This document shows, piece by piece, positions 32,278-44,202 of a stretch of DNA of 64,000 bases; position 1 is the stretch's first letter, and every line of letters begins with the position of its first letter. Location: contig NW_025791658.1 of the NCBI RefSeq assembly GCF_921293095.1, positions 7,130,001-7,194,000 on the forward strand, written 5' to 3'. Source of the DNA: Ischnura elegans. Its lineage: Eukaryota; Arthropoda; Insecta; Odonata; Coenagrionidae. The translations under genes and the position numbers were made by a program. Under the pieces are notes generated by a model. It did no database searches. It was not told where the DNA came from and saw only the letters and a list, made by a program, of their open reading frames with translations.

Positions 32278-32824
32278 TAACTGAATTAATAAAAATATAG
32301 TTTGTTTGACATAAATTAAGAACATTACAAGACATTTAAGTGAAAGTTTGGATTATTTGTGTTTTTCGATTATTCGTGCCGTCTTTCCCCATCATTAGCC
32401 CGGAAAATCGGGAGTGTACTGTACAATGTTTTGTTGAAAAAGAAAACTCTGGTGAGGCGATAAGTTGACTGTGGATTCGTGCCATGATAAGGGTGTAGTT
32501 CAGTGGCTGGGGTGAGGGAAGTACGCCCCATTGAACTGTGTCCCAAATCTGGAGGACAAAAATACCAGGGTAACTCCAACCCAAAAAAGAGCTCCGTACA
32601 ATGAGGTTTAAAATATTCTCATGCTACTCGTAGCACAGAAAACGTTTTCCAATTGTAGGCACCATCAGGAAAGGGTTGAGAAAAAGATAGTTCTTTGATT
32701 TTTGCTTGGAACATATCAAAATAGGACATTTATCAACTAAATCTGCAGATGGACTCTTCACACACAGAAGTAGTACAAGTTCAACAGGAAAATTGAAGGT
32801 TCATTTTACTACGTATGCACTGAA

Positions 32825-33097
32825 GGGCGTACCCAGGATCATAATTAGGGGGGAGCAAGCCATGGTCTAGGGGGGCAAACCAAGTTGTGACATAGTTTAT
32901 GAGCTTATTTCCTTGAAAAAGTAGTTATATTTTAGTTAAATATCTTATACTGATACATATCATCTTTCGTGAGCTTAAATAAAATTTTTTGAATGCTTTC
33001 ATTTCAATCCAGTACTGATTTTGCTTAAAGACTTTTGTGATTTTGCTTCAAGGGGGGCAACTGACCCCCCCTCCCCTGTCCCTCGCTGGGTACGCCC
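32825..33097 (-). mobile_element. MITE with GGGCGTACCCAG termini, copy 2
   Basis: Reverse-orientation relative of 18478-18735. GGGCGTACCCAGGATC and CCTCGCTGGGTACGCCC are the ends. TATGCACT occurs on both sides (32811 and 33102 regions), perhaps an imperfect target duplication. Confidence 0.7.
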
Positions 33098-33651
33098 ATG
33101 TATGCACTATGAATAAGTAGTCTTAGGAGGTACAGTTAGTCTATGGAGGTACAGTTACATTCAGGAACTACACACAAGTTAAATGGCCCGTATTTCTTTA
33201 GAGCCTCATTAGTTTGCCTAAAAAACTGAATCTTATACAACTAATTACCTCATAAGGTACATAGGAGAATTTCTGTGCATCATAACTTATGAGTCAGACT
33301 AATTAGCTAAGTAAAGGGAAGCCAAGTTAACATAGATGAATGAAACAAGAAATAACTGCTGAAGAGAAGTCAAGAGTGAAAGCATTGAAAGTAAGTGCTA
33401 CTAAAGAATGTTGAAATTCAATTTGATCGAATGAGTAAGTAATGAGGATGTGATAAGAAGAGTTGGAGAAAAGAGAGGTCTTCAAAGTTTGGGACATAGC
33501 TCCAATAGTCTTCAAAATTCTTAAGGAGAAGATGACTCAATCAGTGACTTAATGAGATAAGTCAGCAGAATAAAAAGTATCCCCGAAGTACAGGTAGAGT
33601 GAAAGAAGGGCTAAGAGTGGTCCTAAGTGTGTTTCATAGACCATGTTATTA

Positions 33652-34235
33652 CAGTGCAACCTCGATATAACAACACCCCATGGTACACTAATAAACACTC
33701 GCTATAGCGAATTGTCGCTTTACCAGGGGTGGAGCAAATAAAAGCCAATATACCTGTTGCGAACAGATATACAGGAACAGGAGTGGTGCGGCGACAGATA
33801 AACATCTATCCGATAAATGTAAGCATAAATCCAGGCGAAAGGTGATGTTTTTTTGCATCACTAAATTTCCTTACTCAAATAACGACTAACTATTTAAACA
33901 ATTTATAAGCGCCGCACTGAATAAAAATCTTACAAAGCATTGTTTCGTCAATCATTATATTTATCGAACGACAGTTTACCACATAAATTTGAGACTGAGC
34001 ACTCCATTAACTTCATTTCTAACAGATTTCCAGCAATTACAGAGGTTAAGGAGTCTTGATGAAAGTCTTCCGGTGGTGAAACCCACGCTATGGCGAGAGC
34101 TAACACGGAAAGGGTCTCGTATTACACGAATTTTTCAACACGCTTATTATAGGGTCAATGGACGGTGCATCGGCTATCTCTTGTAATAGCGGGGGTGTCG
34201 TTATAGCCCATACTTGCTTTAACGAGGTTCCACTG
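33652..34235 (+). mobile_element. pogo-like MITE with CAGTGCAACCTCGATATAAC end
   Basis: The left end CAGTGCAACCTCGATATAAC and the right end (reverse complement CAGTGGAACCTCGTTAAAGC) sit next to TA at 33650-33651 and 34236-34237. It lies about 170 bp downstream of exon 34540-34409 in transcript direction. A 3'-truncated copy in reverse orientation is at 43913-44190. Non-coding. Confidence 0.82.
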
Positions 34236-34408
34236 TAATTATTTAAAAGAGAAGAAGATTGTATATATGAATAGATTAGCATGCAGAGGAGAGTGATGGA
34301 GAGCTCTGGGAATTCAGTTAGCAACCTTGATTGCTAACTGAATTTGGTGACAAAGTTCACATGCCATTAAAGTTCAGTTTACAATAAATAATTCATATGG
34401 TACACTAC

Positions 34409-34540
34409 CTGATTAGCAGAGGTTAGAGACATGAGTTCACTTTTGGTGCCATCAGTGCAATCAATGTGATCATATCCTTCTTCATCATCGCTGATCCGTT
34501 CTTCTTTAATTGAAGAGGACTGGCATGTTCCTGAGTCCCT
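34409..34540 (-). CDS. Zinc-finger gene, exon 3 (44 codons)
   Basis: Acceptor TCCTTCCTTTAG| and donor AATCAG|GTAGTG, phase 0 to 0. It encodes an acidic segment with SSIKEERISDDEEGYDHI. The IKEE tetrapeptide fits the SUMO consensus (hydrophobic-K-x-E), which is common in the N-terminal halves of arthropod C2H2 repressors. No folded domain is apparent. Same length as exon 4 (132 bases), but without sequence similarity beyond acidity. Confidence 0.82.
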
Positions 34541-34599
34541 CTAAAGGAAGGACAAACACATAATTATACAGATTTTCATTGATTGGAGCAAGAAGAAAA

Positions 34600-36960
34600 A
34601 GTGATCACAACCAAAACATGAATTGCAGAGCATCTGTAGAAAATAAATAATCCCTGATGAATGTTTCTGGCCTGTTTGTAGAAAGTAGAATAACTTAATC
34701 AACAAACAAGATTAATCCACTAAATTAATCCTTCCTTCTCATTTAATCTAATGAGAGCCTTACTAAGGAGGAGGAATAACATTAATGGGCAAACCTTGTG
34801 AATTTATGGGTCATAAAGTTGTGGACTCAACCCTACCACTAAAATTAATCAACAAATGATTAAGTTGTGATAATGTTGCTATTTCTATGCTATCAGCTAT
34901 GGAAATATTTCCACTAACTTAGCTCCCATCCACGGAGACAGAAATACTCAACCGCATTGCTACTTCCGCATCTAAAATGAAATATATTTCATGAATTTAC
35001 CATGACTCAAATTTTAAAAAATCCAGTTTTACAATTAATTTATTGCCATATTTCCCTGTGTGTCACATTCTTACTACTGCCTTAGTACATAATTTTTTCA
35101 ATGCTCGCGTGAAAAATCGTAGTTCACAATTGAATGCACTTGGCAACAGTCATATGCCTGGCCTGCGTATTCATGCCACAAAACCTGACTCTACCGTTGG
35201 GAGCCCTGGAAGTCAATTTGCATTGTCTTGGTTCATAAATCAATGTATCGCCACTTCACCCGAGCTATCTTCCGGCAACTGACCACGCGGGTATTTTGTA
35301 CAGCAGAATTTTCTCGCATGCCTCTCATCAAGGCATTCTCGAACTTTGCATAGGCATCAGTGCATCATTGCCGTGATGCTTTTCGCAATGTTGGCATAAT
35401 GCACTGATATGTGATTCAGAATGCATCCTGGAAGTGAGCACTGAGTTTTTATGCTTTCATTAAAATGCTAGAATGGGGATTGCTCAGTGCCGCAACATCA
35501 GAGTGGTCACTAGCTCAGTGAGCCAAGTTGAGTGCTCAGTGTAGCAGAACTCACCCATTCCAGTCAATACAATGTACACTTAATTTTGAGAGAATTGGTA
35601 ATTTGAAAAAAAGATCGAAGCACTTTTCCACAAATTTTTTTTACTGCATATAATGCATTTCGGCTCACTGAGCCATTGTCTAGTAAATGACACTGCAAAA
35701 CATTTGAAAATAACCTTCATACTCTTGAGAAAAGGGGTTGGGGAGGATTTCACATCTTTGAAGACGGGGGTGGGAACAGGGGTACAGAGTGGAGACAGTG
35801 GCAAAAGAAACAACCACGGGATGTGGGGAGCGCACGTTGGAAGGACCTAGTCATAACTGTAAAATAACGACATGTGGTAAGAACCATAGAAAATGCGAAG
35901 GGGGGTCGAGAAGAGTAAAAAAGGGGGGCTAGGTTAAATGAGAGGCTGCGTGTCATTAGAAATGGAGAGGAGCAAAGAGACGCAGGAAAAGAGGCGGTTG
36001 TTGTCATTTTCAAACAGAAATTCTACACTTCGAAAGTAAGGGCACAAGACTTGATGTTTTAGAGAAATTCGAAATTGTACAGAGTGATATGAATATTCTC
36101 ATGAATGAACAAGTGTTTGTCACCCGCTCTCCTCTCATTAACCGATCTATCGGCCTGAGGGGTATGTGCAAAGAATGCCACGGGCCGATCTAACGGCCGG
36201 GTGTATTTAAATTAATTTAAAAATTAAATATTTTTCCCAAGTTGTAAAGAAGAGATAACAACATAGGTTAATTTTTTAATGAATGATGAAAGTATTAGAA
36301 GTTTAAATAAAAACATAGCTTAAACACATTCATAATAGAATTGTTATAAAATTTTAAGTAAAATAGTGCAAATTCATCAAAAAAGCCCGGGCATTCTTCG
36401 CGTATACCAGGTAAAAAAGGCTGGCACTAAAAGGGTTAAGGTTCTCTTCCCAAAAACAAATGGTAAATGAAAAACAAAAAAATGGTAATTGAAAACAAAT
36501 GGTAAATGAGATTTGGTAATGAACGACACAGCTCTACTCTGCATGTTAACATTTGACAGTGTTCTCACTAACTATATTACAATATTCATGGCTTTTTCCT
36601 GGTTTTCACGGTATAAATATCATCAAATTCACGGTCTGTTGATAAGCCATTTTAGGCAGAAATATTGATGACCTAACAATCACCGACCTCACGTTAAATA
36701 AAAATTTATCAACCACGACAGACACTGCGAATGCAAACGCAGCAATGGAAGTGCTCTCTCTCTCATGACATCACCTATCAATACAAAAATGTTGGTGAAG
36801 CTTAAGGTTGTGAGTGGCAAAATGGAGGGAGCAGTATGGTAGAGAAGTAAAGAATTCCAATTTTTTGCCAGGGTTAACGAACACTTTGTTTGCCGTCTTC
36901 CAATCACAGGCTCAAGATCAATGTGTCATCATAGCACAAGGCACCAATAATAATTGCACA
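34600..36960. other. No gene recognised
   Basis: Intron sequence. A TTAA-bordered segment about 36142-36435 ends GGCTGGCACTAAAAGGG-TTAA and may be a piggyBac-type MITE, but its ends match poorly. At 36590-36720 a block resembles 38885-38995 (TTCACGGTCTGTTGATAAGC), an old dispersed duplicate. No exon was found. Confidence 0.4.
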
Positions 36961-36967
36961 TCGAATA

Positions 36968-37062
36968 TAGGTAAGGTATTTGGAGGAGGCAACCGACAAC
37001 TGAGGTCATTTACCTCATGAGGGAAGGATGGGTAAGGAAGGGTGGAGAGAAACCCACGTACG
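36968..37062 (-). mobile_element. SINE 3'-end fragment
   Basis: Matches 37436-37505 (GACCGACAGCTGAGGTCATT-type box and GGGAAGGATGGGTAAGGAAG). It is followed by an (ACGT)n microsatellite at 37056-37075. Confidence 0.6.
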
Positions 37063-37429
37063 TACGTACGTACGGTGGGTGGGCGTACGTATCTCAACAT
37101 TTGGTTGGTTTAGACACAGGTATCTTAAAAAAAGTGTAATGACACTACGAAATGAAATTCAAGCAAAAAAAAAACAACTTTCAGTTGGCAAAATGAATGC
37201 TTCTTTTTCAATTTTATGAGTTTTTGGTTCTTAATTTTAGCGTAAAATAAATAAATAGTATTTGCTTCGAGTGAAAAGTTATATTTTTGAGGTACGTGTT
37301 GTTAGAACTTAGCCATCAATATGCTGATTTAATGTTTGTTTTCCCAGAGGGCGTGAATTCACAAAAGATATCTGTACAGGCAACCCGCATACCACCCATG
37401 CACCCCAAAAAGAATATTGGTATTATATG

Positions 37430-37726
37430 ATATTTGGTAGAGGTGACCGACAGCTGAGGTCATTTGCGTCATGAGGGAAGGATGGGTAAGGAAGGGTGGT
37501 GAGAAAATGGACGTGGGCATTAGCCTGCTCTTAACGAAAGGCGCCAAGGGGACCACGGCTTAATGTCCCATCTGACGGACGGAGTGTTGCACTTGAAATG
37601 TCCTCCACACAACACTCGAGCAGGCATCGGGCAGAGTCTGAAAATTCTCTGCCACTACCGAGATTTGAACCCCAGTCCGCCGGGTGGGAAGCCAACACTC
37701 TAGCCACCACACCAATCTGATCCCCC
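37430..37726 (-). mobile_element. tRNA-derived SINE
   Basis: On the minus strand the 5' end contains a box-A-like TGGTGTGGTGGCTAGAGTG and a box-B-like GGTTCAAATCTCG at about the spacing of a tRNA gene (37726 down to 37660). A tRNA-unrelated body and a conserved 3' block follow; the 3' block is also seen at 36968-37062 and partly at 60335-60412. Pol III transcription is implied by the boxes; mobilisation would need a partner LINE that is not visible here. Confidence 0.72.
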
Positions 37727-37824
37727 ACTTTGAATATACCTGTACAGATAAATGTGTGGACAGTGTTTGTATGTAGCTCGGCCTTGAAACACGATTGAAA
37801 TATCTTTTTTTTTTAATCTGTCGA

Positions 37825-38489
37825 TAGGGTGGTTCCCTATTACTTTTTTATTGCCTAAATTGAAAGATTAATACTCCTGGAGTACGTATTTCACGCTTTT
37901 AGATTTTTAAATGACGATACCTATTTTTCGCGATTAAATGAAAAGTGAAAATTTTCTAGCGCGCGAAAACGCGACTCGCATGTATGAATGTCGGGAAATC
38001 TCTCCGTCTGAAGTATTTCTGGTTCCCACTGCGGCCTTGTGAGGTGACCTTGAGGCGAGTTGAGCGCTGATACGATGCAGGCTGCTAGCGGGTAGCTGAG
38101 TACCCTGATGGCTGGTAGCGCTTGGCACAAATAAGAATTATTAATACCTTATCAAATGAGAAAAAACTTTCCGACCTTAGCCAGTTTTAATAAAGGATTA
38201 TTAAGACATGTTTCCCTGAGCTCTGCACCTCATGCATGCATTGGTAACCTCAGACGACTCATAACTCCAATCTTCTCGCATAGAAACTAGGTCCCTGTGA
38301 CGTCAAGTGGAGTGGCATCGCATGGGCGCCAATCTGGCCCTTTTCAAATGAGGATAAAAATGGACCATTGCCATTCGTCTAAGCCAGTATTTCTAAAATG
38401 AAATAATTTGTATATTATGAACACATTAATGGTGGGTAACGAATCGCAAGGAATGACTTTCGTTTTCTTTGATGAAGGAAACTACCCTA
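37825..38489 (+). mobile_element. MITE family M, copy 2
   Basis: Full copy, 665 bp, with ends TAGGGTGGTTCCCTATTA and GGAAACTACCCTA. It shares the block GTGGAGTGGCATCGCATG and the end box GATGAAGGAAAC with the other four copies. Confidence 0.85.
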
Positions 38490-38997
38490 TTGTAATTCTA
38501 CTATCAAGTTTGAGAGATGACGAAATTCACGGCTTTTTCACGGTTAAAAGGTTTTCATAGTTGAGTGGGGACCCTGGTAGAGCAAGAAATATTTTGTGCT
38601 GTGATCATATATGCTAGGCATTAAAGAGTAAGCACAATGATCACCATCATCAAAATATGGACCTTGCCTCTATGAAAATTTCAAAAATCACATTCAGTTT
38701 CTGCTCACATAAACATTAACGCTCAGCATGGTCAAATTGATGAGGAAATTACAATGGATTTTGGTCCATTATGAATTGAGAGGAAAATCGGTGTGAGAAT
38801 TTTGGAAATAGGAGTTTTGTAGAAATTTTTTCCATGCTCAGGATTGTCACTAAAATCAAATTATAAAATTCACAATATTTTCCGGTTTTTCACAGTCTTG
38901 ATGTTGCCAAATTCACGTTCTGTTGATAAGCCATTTTTGGCAGAAATATTGATATCGTGACAATCATTGGCCGCATGAAAAGTAAAAATTTAACTAA

Positions 38998-39207
38998 CCC
39001 ATTAGTGCATAGCGTCCGATATATCGGACGTGTCCATGTCTCACATTAACGCTTCTCGAGTCATTAAATTCTATGAGTCAACTAAAATATTAGCGGGGGG
39101 GGGGGGGGTGAACTTAATACAGTATTTAAATGTAGCGCAAGTCAACTGGAGCCCATAACAAAATAAAATACACACATCCGAAATATCGGACGCCATGCAC
39201 TAATGGG
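38998..39207. mobile_element. 210-bp TTAA MITE with palindromic GTCCGATATATCGGAC ends
   Basis: CCCATTAGTGCATAGCGTCC at the left and GGACGCCATGCACTAATGGG at the right are near-perfect inverted repeats of about 35 bp, with TTAA at the right border and CTAA at the left. The terminal repeats contain an inner palindrome TCCGATATATCGGA. An oligo-G run lies near 39096-39108. A piggyBac-type MITE is the best fit. Confidence 0.8.
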
Positions 39208-39385
39208 TTAATGCAACGAATGCCAAAGGTTTTCACGACTGTGTGGGAGCCCTGTTTGATCAAGTAGGGGAAACGGTTGCGTGTTTCTGCTGAGTAGTGC
39301 TGGGAATATATTCCACCATGGAGTGAATCTGCATCATAGCTAAACGGCCCTAAACAAGGTCACACATACACAGCACACTCAAAAA

Positions 39386-39490
39386 GTCATCAGTTGCAAG
39401 GGGATCTGAGCTTTGCAGTAATCAAAAAAAGTCACCAAGGACAAACCCCAAGTCCTCATTGCAATTTCCTGATCACATTTACGACAACAT
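39386..39490 (-). pseudogene. Decayed duplicate of zinc-finger gene exon 2
   Basis: On the minus strand, AATGTG...GG-AATTG.AA...CTTGGGG and GATCCCCTTGCAACTGATGA align with the start and end of exon 42977-42858 (AATGTGAAAGAGGAGATTGA and GACCCCGTTGGGACTGATGA). The donor GTAAGT has become TTGAGT, and the reading frame is lost in between. The flanking intron 39240-39320 also resembles 42700-42770, so a block of about 250 bp was duplicated. It is not expected to be spliced in. Confidence 0.6.
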
Positions 39491-39499
39491 CCAAATCTA

Positions 39500-41800
39500 T
39501 GACAATCAGAACCCTGCATATATCAATCTCTTATGAGGAACGATTTATGTTGTCGCATCTGGCTAACAGCTACATCATTATGTCATGGCCACTCTGTCAG
39601 AGAGTACAACATTAACACTTTGCATGCCGTAATATTACGTCCTGCTAATCCTTCTGAGGATTGCCATAGACATAATATTACATCTATCTATTTTATTGAT
39701 TTTGTTTGTGTGAAGCTGTAATATTTCCCCCATGGAACTTTTCAATTTAACTGCTTAGTGGTTCTGTTATTTCAAAAATCAACTGCTCTATGGAAAAAGG
39801 GTTCTTTTAATATCTTAAGGACGAAAAGTCCTCTGTAGCTACTGGCACCCTTATCTCAGCCTACTTTGTGTGAAAATTCTTTGAAGGAAAGAAACGTTCG
39901 TTGATGGTGCAGTGACCCTTTTTGCCATCCAGGATTTTTGATGATTTGCTCGGAACAATGTTTTTCTATGATTTTCAATGGTTTAAATAGCTCGAATTGA
40001 GTGTAATAAAATAATTATTATGCATTTTATGGCGGCACATCATTTGTTGCGACTTTTTTATTTCTCAAAAACAACTGGTTTTCATTATTAAAATATATAT
40101 TCAACCCTTTCCCTACCGTACATATATATATACGTGTGGACATTTCCTGACCCGGGAGACAACGGCCGTATATTTACGTGTGAGATTTTCCTGGCCAGGA
40201 TAACAAAAGCCGCATATATACGTTTTCTAGCTCTCTCCCTTTTAGGACGGTCGCAGGTTTACGTCGTCTTTGTCTCGGGACCCAACCCTGCGGGGTTTAG
40301 GATTTACCCTCGGAATCCGGGAGCAGGTTTAACCCCTCTTGGCGATAAGGGACAGCGGTCATACAATGGGGAATTCCACTGAGAATGGATGATTATTCGA
40401 TAAAAAAATATCTGTAGTGCTGAAAATTACAGTGAAAGCAGTTCTTTTCTAACCTGCATATTGTTCGTAAAATTCCAATTAGAATATTGTATATTAATCT
40501 TTTGCTCAAAACGACCCATCGCTATGTTGGCTGAGCGTGATGTCAGAGTCCAGTAAACAATGTGTTTACGTGGTGCCAGTAGACTATTTGTCCCAGTTTT
40601 AGAAAAACCTATGTATCTCTCTATACAATTAATTTTTTTATATGTTAATTCCATCATCAGTCATGTGAAATATTTATCCTGAATAAATGAAAGATTTAAA
40701 GAATGTATGCACAATGGAAGATGCAGCACAGTCTTGGCAAATAGTCCTTATTACTTTTTCATCCTTCTCATCCACGGCGATTACCACTGTGTGAGATTAT
40801 TGTTCTCACTTAATGTTCTAATGTCACCTTAGCCCCAACAGTGCAAACGCTCAAATTTATTAACATTTGAACCTAACAAACTGCTGAAACACCATATGTC
40901 TCTCTTCCAGACCAGGAATGCTAATTAAATCAGCATAAAATATGATACGTTGTATTTCTCCAAAACATCAACTTTACATATTCCAATATTGCACCAAGTA
41001 CACATTAAAAGCAATGAGCAAATGACAGTAGTTAAAATGAGATACAAACCTAGGTTTAGATTACTAGCGAACGAGATAATTGATTTAATTTATGTTACAT
41101 TTCAATTTCGCGGCTTCTCAACTCCGCTCCGAGAAATCTTCATTACTGGAGAAGAAATAAGCAGCCATGAATTAATCTACCTTCACAATGTTTCCAGAGC
41201 ACGTCTTTACGAAGTCGGAGTCAACCATTGCGCAATAAAAGCACCGTCAAATTTTTAAACTATTCACATCTGTTTTTCACACACCCTTCAAGTTATGAAT
41301 CAGTATCGTCGTAGATGTTTGTTATCGTCGTTACTGTTTTGTTATTGCCATTTAGCAAGTCTGCTTACTCGCATTCTGACGTAACAGGGCGTTTTTGTGG
41401 CACGAAAGAATTTGGTAATTTTTGGGAACTCTGAAGCTCTGAAGCAACAATAATATTGAGAATCATGAAGTCATACTTTGCATACGTAAATAACTAACTT
41501 ATTTATCTAAAATTGTAAAAATATTACCTTTTTAACTCTATGAGAGCACCCCATTGTTTATCCAGTCAGTTTTCGAAATTAATATTTGTTCATTTTTCAT
41601 AATAAATAAACTAAGAATTGAATTCTTTGTCTTTTGAGCAACGTTTACAATTTTTAAACGAATTTCTACGATAAATAATAACTTATATCTCGAGTTATGT
41701 ATAAACATCAATATGGAAATTGCTGCTGCATTAAATGTGTTTATAATGACCTAAGAACTTCGTTTAAAATTTGACAATGCTCTGAAAAAATGAAGAATTC
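39500..41800. other. No gene recognised
   Basis: Intron sequence. A plus-strand frame at 40950-41258 is 102 codons long but has no recognisable motif or splice context. At 40100-40330 there are repeated TATATACGTGTG/TATTTACGTGTG boxes with GGCCG, perhaps a TE end. No exon can be supported. Confidence 0.35.
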
Positions 41801-41809
41801 AATTCAAAG

Positions 41810-42115
41810 TCTGCAATTTACGTGCAAGCAACAATTATCCATTTGCTAAATACATATAAGCTATCCTTAAGTTGACCGCGAACCAATGCCGCAGGTATGG
41901 CCGTAAACCCGGAAAGGAGGGAGCATAATTACTCTCGGAGTCCGAGATAATGCGGAGTCCCAGCGGGGAGGGGTCGAAAAAGGTTCCACAAGACCCTTCT
42001 TAATGAATGTCCTCCAAAAATGCTCAGTACCACGAGAAAGAAGAGTCTCTTGGGGCTCAGTACAGCAGTCATGCTAAGACGAAAACTCCGCCATCTCGAA
42101 AGTGTTAAAAGTTGG
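41810..42115. repeat. Dispersed repeat, paired with 20040-20385
   Basis: Second copy of the repeat described at 20040-20385, immediately left of the pogo-type MITE 42121-42291. Confidence 0.6.
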
Positions 42116-42120
42116 CAATA

Positions 42121-42291
42121 CCGTATTTCTCCGAACATAGTCCCCCTCTGAATATAGTCCCACCCCTAATTTTTAGGCTTCAGTTTCGGGAAAAGTTAAA
42201 AAAAATGCGTTTGAATATAGTCCCCCCTATGCGTTTGTTTACCACAGGCATTTTTGGAAAAAAAGTGGTGACTATATTCAGACATATACAG
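42121..42291. mobile_element. 171-bp pogo-type MITE (CCGTATTTCTCCGAA), best copy
   Basis: TA-flanked, with ends CCGTATTTCTCCGAACATAG and (reverse) CTGTATATGTCTGAATATAG. The body has repeated GAATATAGTCCCCCC boxes. Other copies: 49838-50007 (reverse), 12568-13286 (rearranged), plus end fragments in the 13.3-13.5 kb tandem array. Confidence 0.82.
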
Positions 42292-42857
42292 TAAATGTTA
42301 TTCAACTCATTCATAAAGAAGAGCATGGTCCATTTTTATTGAAATACACATCGATATAAATTTATTTATGATGCTTATGTTTTAAAAAAATTGCAAAATT
42401 TAGTAAAAATGACTGGTTTTAAAATTAGCTGCCTGCACTCATAGTGTTAAACAGTACTCAGTATAACTCTCACTTCATTACCCCCCTTCTGCTCCGTACT
42501 GAACGGAAGTGAAAACTGTTTTTATGGGCACAAAATTAATGACTGCTTAGTGCCGTGATCTCAGGGAGCTCACTTGATCACTGAGCGAAGTTGAGCTGCC
42601 AGCATGGAAAAATACACCAAATCGGTTCATTAAAACGGACCATTCATTTCAAATGATTCATACATGAAAGCTCTTCTGTAGTTCATGATTGATCAGGCAA
42701 GGGAAAATGCTGCAGGTTTCTGCTGAGAGGTGTTGGGAATATTGCACAACGGAATGACATTGTGCCATAGAAAAACAGTACTCTATAAGGGAATAGCACA
42801 CTAATACACAAAACTGTAAGCACAGAACTGTGCTTAACAAAGCAAAAGTGAACTTAC

Positions 42858-42977
42858 CAAGTCATCAGTCCCAACGGGGTCTATGACACCACTTGAAACC
42901 TCAGCTTGATCTCTTGGGTAAAACACGGGATTATTCCCCTTCCCCAGGTGGTCTTCAATCTCCTCTTTCACATTGAA
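42858..42977 (-). CDS. Zinc-finger gene, exon 2 (40 codons)
   Basis: Strong acceptor TTTTCTTTCAG| and consensus donor GACTTG|GTAAGT, phase 0 to 0. It starts FNVKEEIEDHLGKGNNPVFY; VKEE is a SUMO-consensus tetrapeptide. It ends SGVIDPVGTDDL. No folded domain. A mutated copy of this exon lies about 3.4 kb downstream (39386-39490). Confidence 0.85.
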
Positions 42978-43520
42978 CTGAAAGAAAATGCTTGGTGTCA
43001 TTAATAATGGCAAAATTATAATACCCTTTTAAAGTAATGGCAATGAAAACCTACTATTTTACCAGAGACAACTTAAGCTGGACAAATCATGTGCTCATGA
43101 GATTCTTATCACTCTCAGTTCAAACTAGCAAATGTTTAAGATCAACTGCTACAGTAATTTAACCATCCTTTCCAATATTTATTATTTCATAAAAATACTA
43201 GCTGACCGGTAAATTTTTTACCGCCTTATAATCACTGAATAGTTTAGTTACACCATTTATTAATCAAGAGCGGCTGAACTGATTTTAGTAATTTTTAACT
43301 TGTTGTAAGAAATTAATTTTTAAAAATCAATAAAAATATATAACTCTTCCTATTGCTCGAAAAAATGTTTTTAAAAATATAAAGCTCTTTAGAAACATTT
43401 TTTAATCCAGACTACACCAGGGACATCGACCAAGGCATTTATACGTGGATTTCTTCCGTGAAATTTCTAATTTTTATGTTTTTAACAAAGGAAATTTAAG
43501 ACGCTGTGGTCTTAAGGCCT

Positions 43521-43685
43521 GGTTACACGGTTCATTAACCCGTACGGGTTAATGTCTAAATGTATGAACGCGAGAATGAACGGAAAAATTCACCGTGTAA
43601 CCACCCCAAAATGTGCAAATGCATGAATGCGTGAACGGAAAATAGAACATGTTCTAATTTCGTTCATGCATTCGCACAAGTTGAT
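43521..43685. repeat. Short inverted repeat, MITE-like (TGGTTACACGGT)
   Basis: TGGTTACACGGT (43521) and ACCGTGTAACCA (43589) are inverted copies, and TGAACG boxes alternate between them and up to 43685. 43000-43500 holds no gene; near 43198 it has ACTAGCTGACCGG, resembling a common arthropod repeat start (compare 46257). Confidence 0.5.
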
Positions 43686-43912
43686 AACAGAGCTATCTGG
43701 TGGGAAATGACACATTTAGTTGTCATCTGCAGGGCTATTCCACGGCCGTCTTGGCTATTCAGTAACTCTTTACGTGTATTTGTTCATTTGTACTGTATCG
43801 TAAGTGCTTGAATCCTACCACAATCTCACCATTTGCATCTACACTAATATTTGTATAGATTATCCCTGTATGTATGCCGGACAAACCAAGTTTATGCCTA
43901 TGGTATCTTAAT

Positions 43913-44190
43913 GGTTTTTATTCAGTGCGGCGCTTATAAATTGTTTGAATATTTAGTCGTTGTTTGAGTAAGGAAATTTAGTGATGCAAAAAAACATCAC
44001 CTTTCATCTGGATTTATACTTACGTTTATCGGATAGAAATTTATTGGTCGCCGCACCACTCCTGTTCCTGTATAACTGTTCGCAACAGGTGTATTGGCTA
44101 TTTTTTGCTCCACCTCCGGGAAAGCGACAATTCGCTATAGCGAGTGTTTATTGGTGCACCGTGGGGTGTCGTTTTATCGAGGTTGCACTG
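43913..44190 (-). mobile_element. Truncated pogo-like MITE, copy of 33652-33930
   Basis: Reverse-orientation match to the left half of 33652-34235. It ends at CGAGGTTGCACTG next to TA, with the other half missing at 43913. Confidence 0.78.
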
Positions 44191-44202
44191 TAGTCCGTAG
44201 CA

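Larger units (their letters stand above)
29969..32421. mobile_element. pogo/Tigger MITE interrupted by a second Tigger element
   Basis: The ends are CAGCAGACTCCCGATTACCC and (reverse) CAGTACACTCCCGATTTTCC, each next to TA. Removing 30527-32277 leaves about 700 bp that matches 21225-21545 over its right half. It is non-coding and intronic. Confidence 0.75.

Noticed and set aside
40950..41258. Plus-strand 102-codon ORF in an intron
   Set aside because: No start context, splice sites or family resemblance; composition like the surrounding intron.
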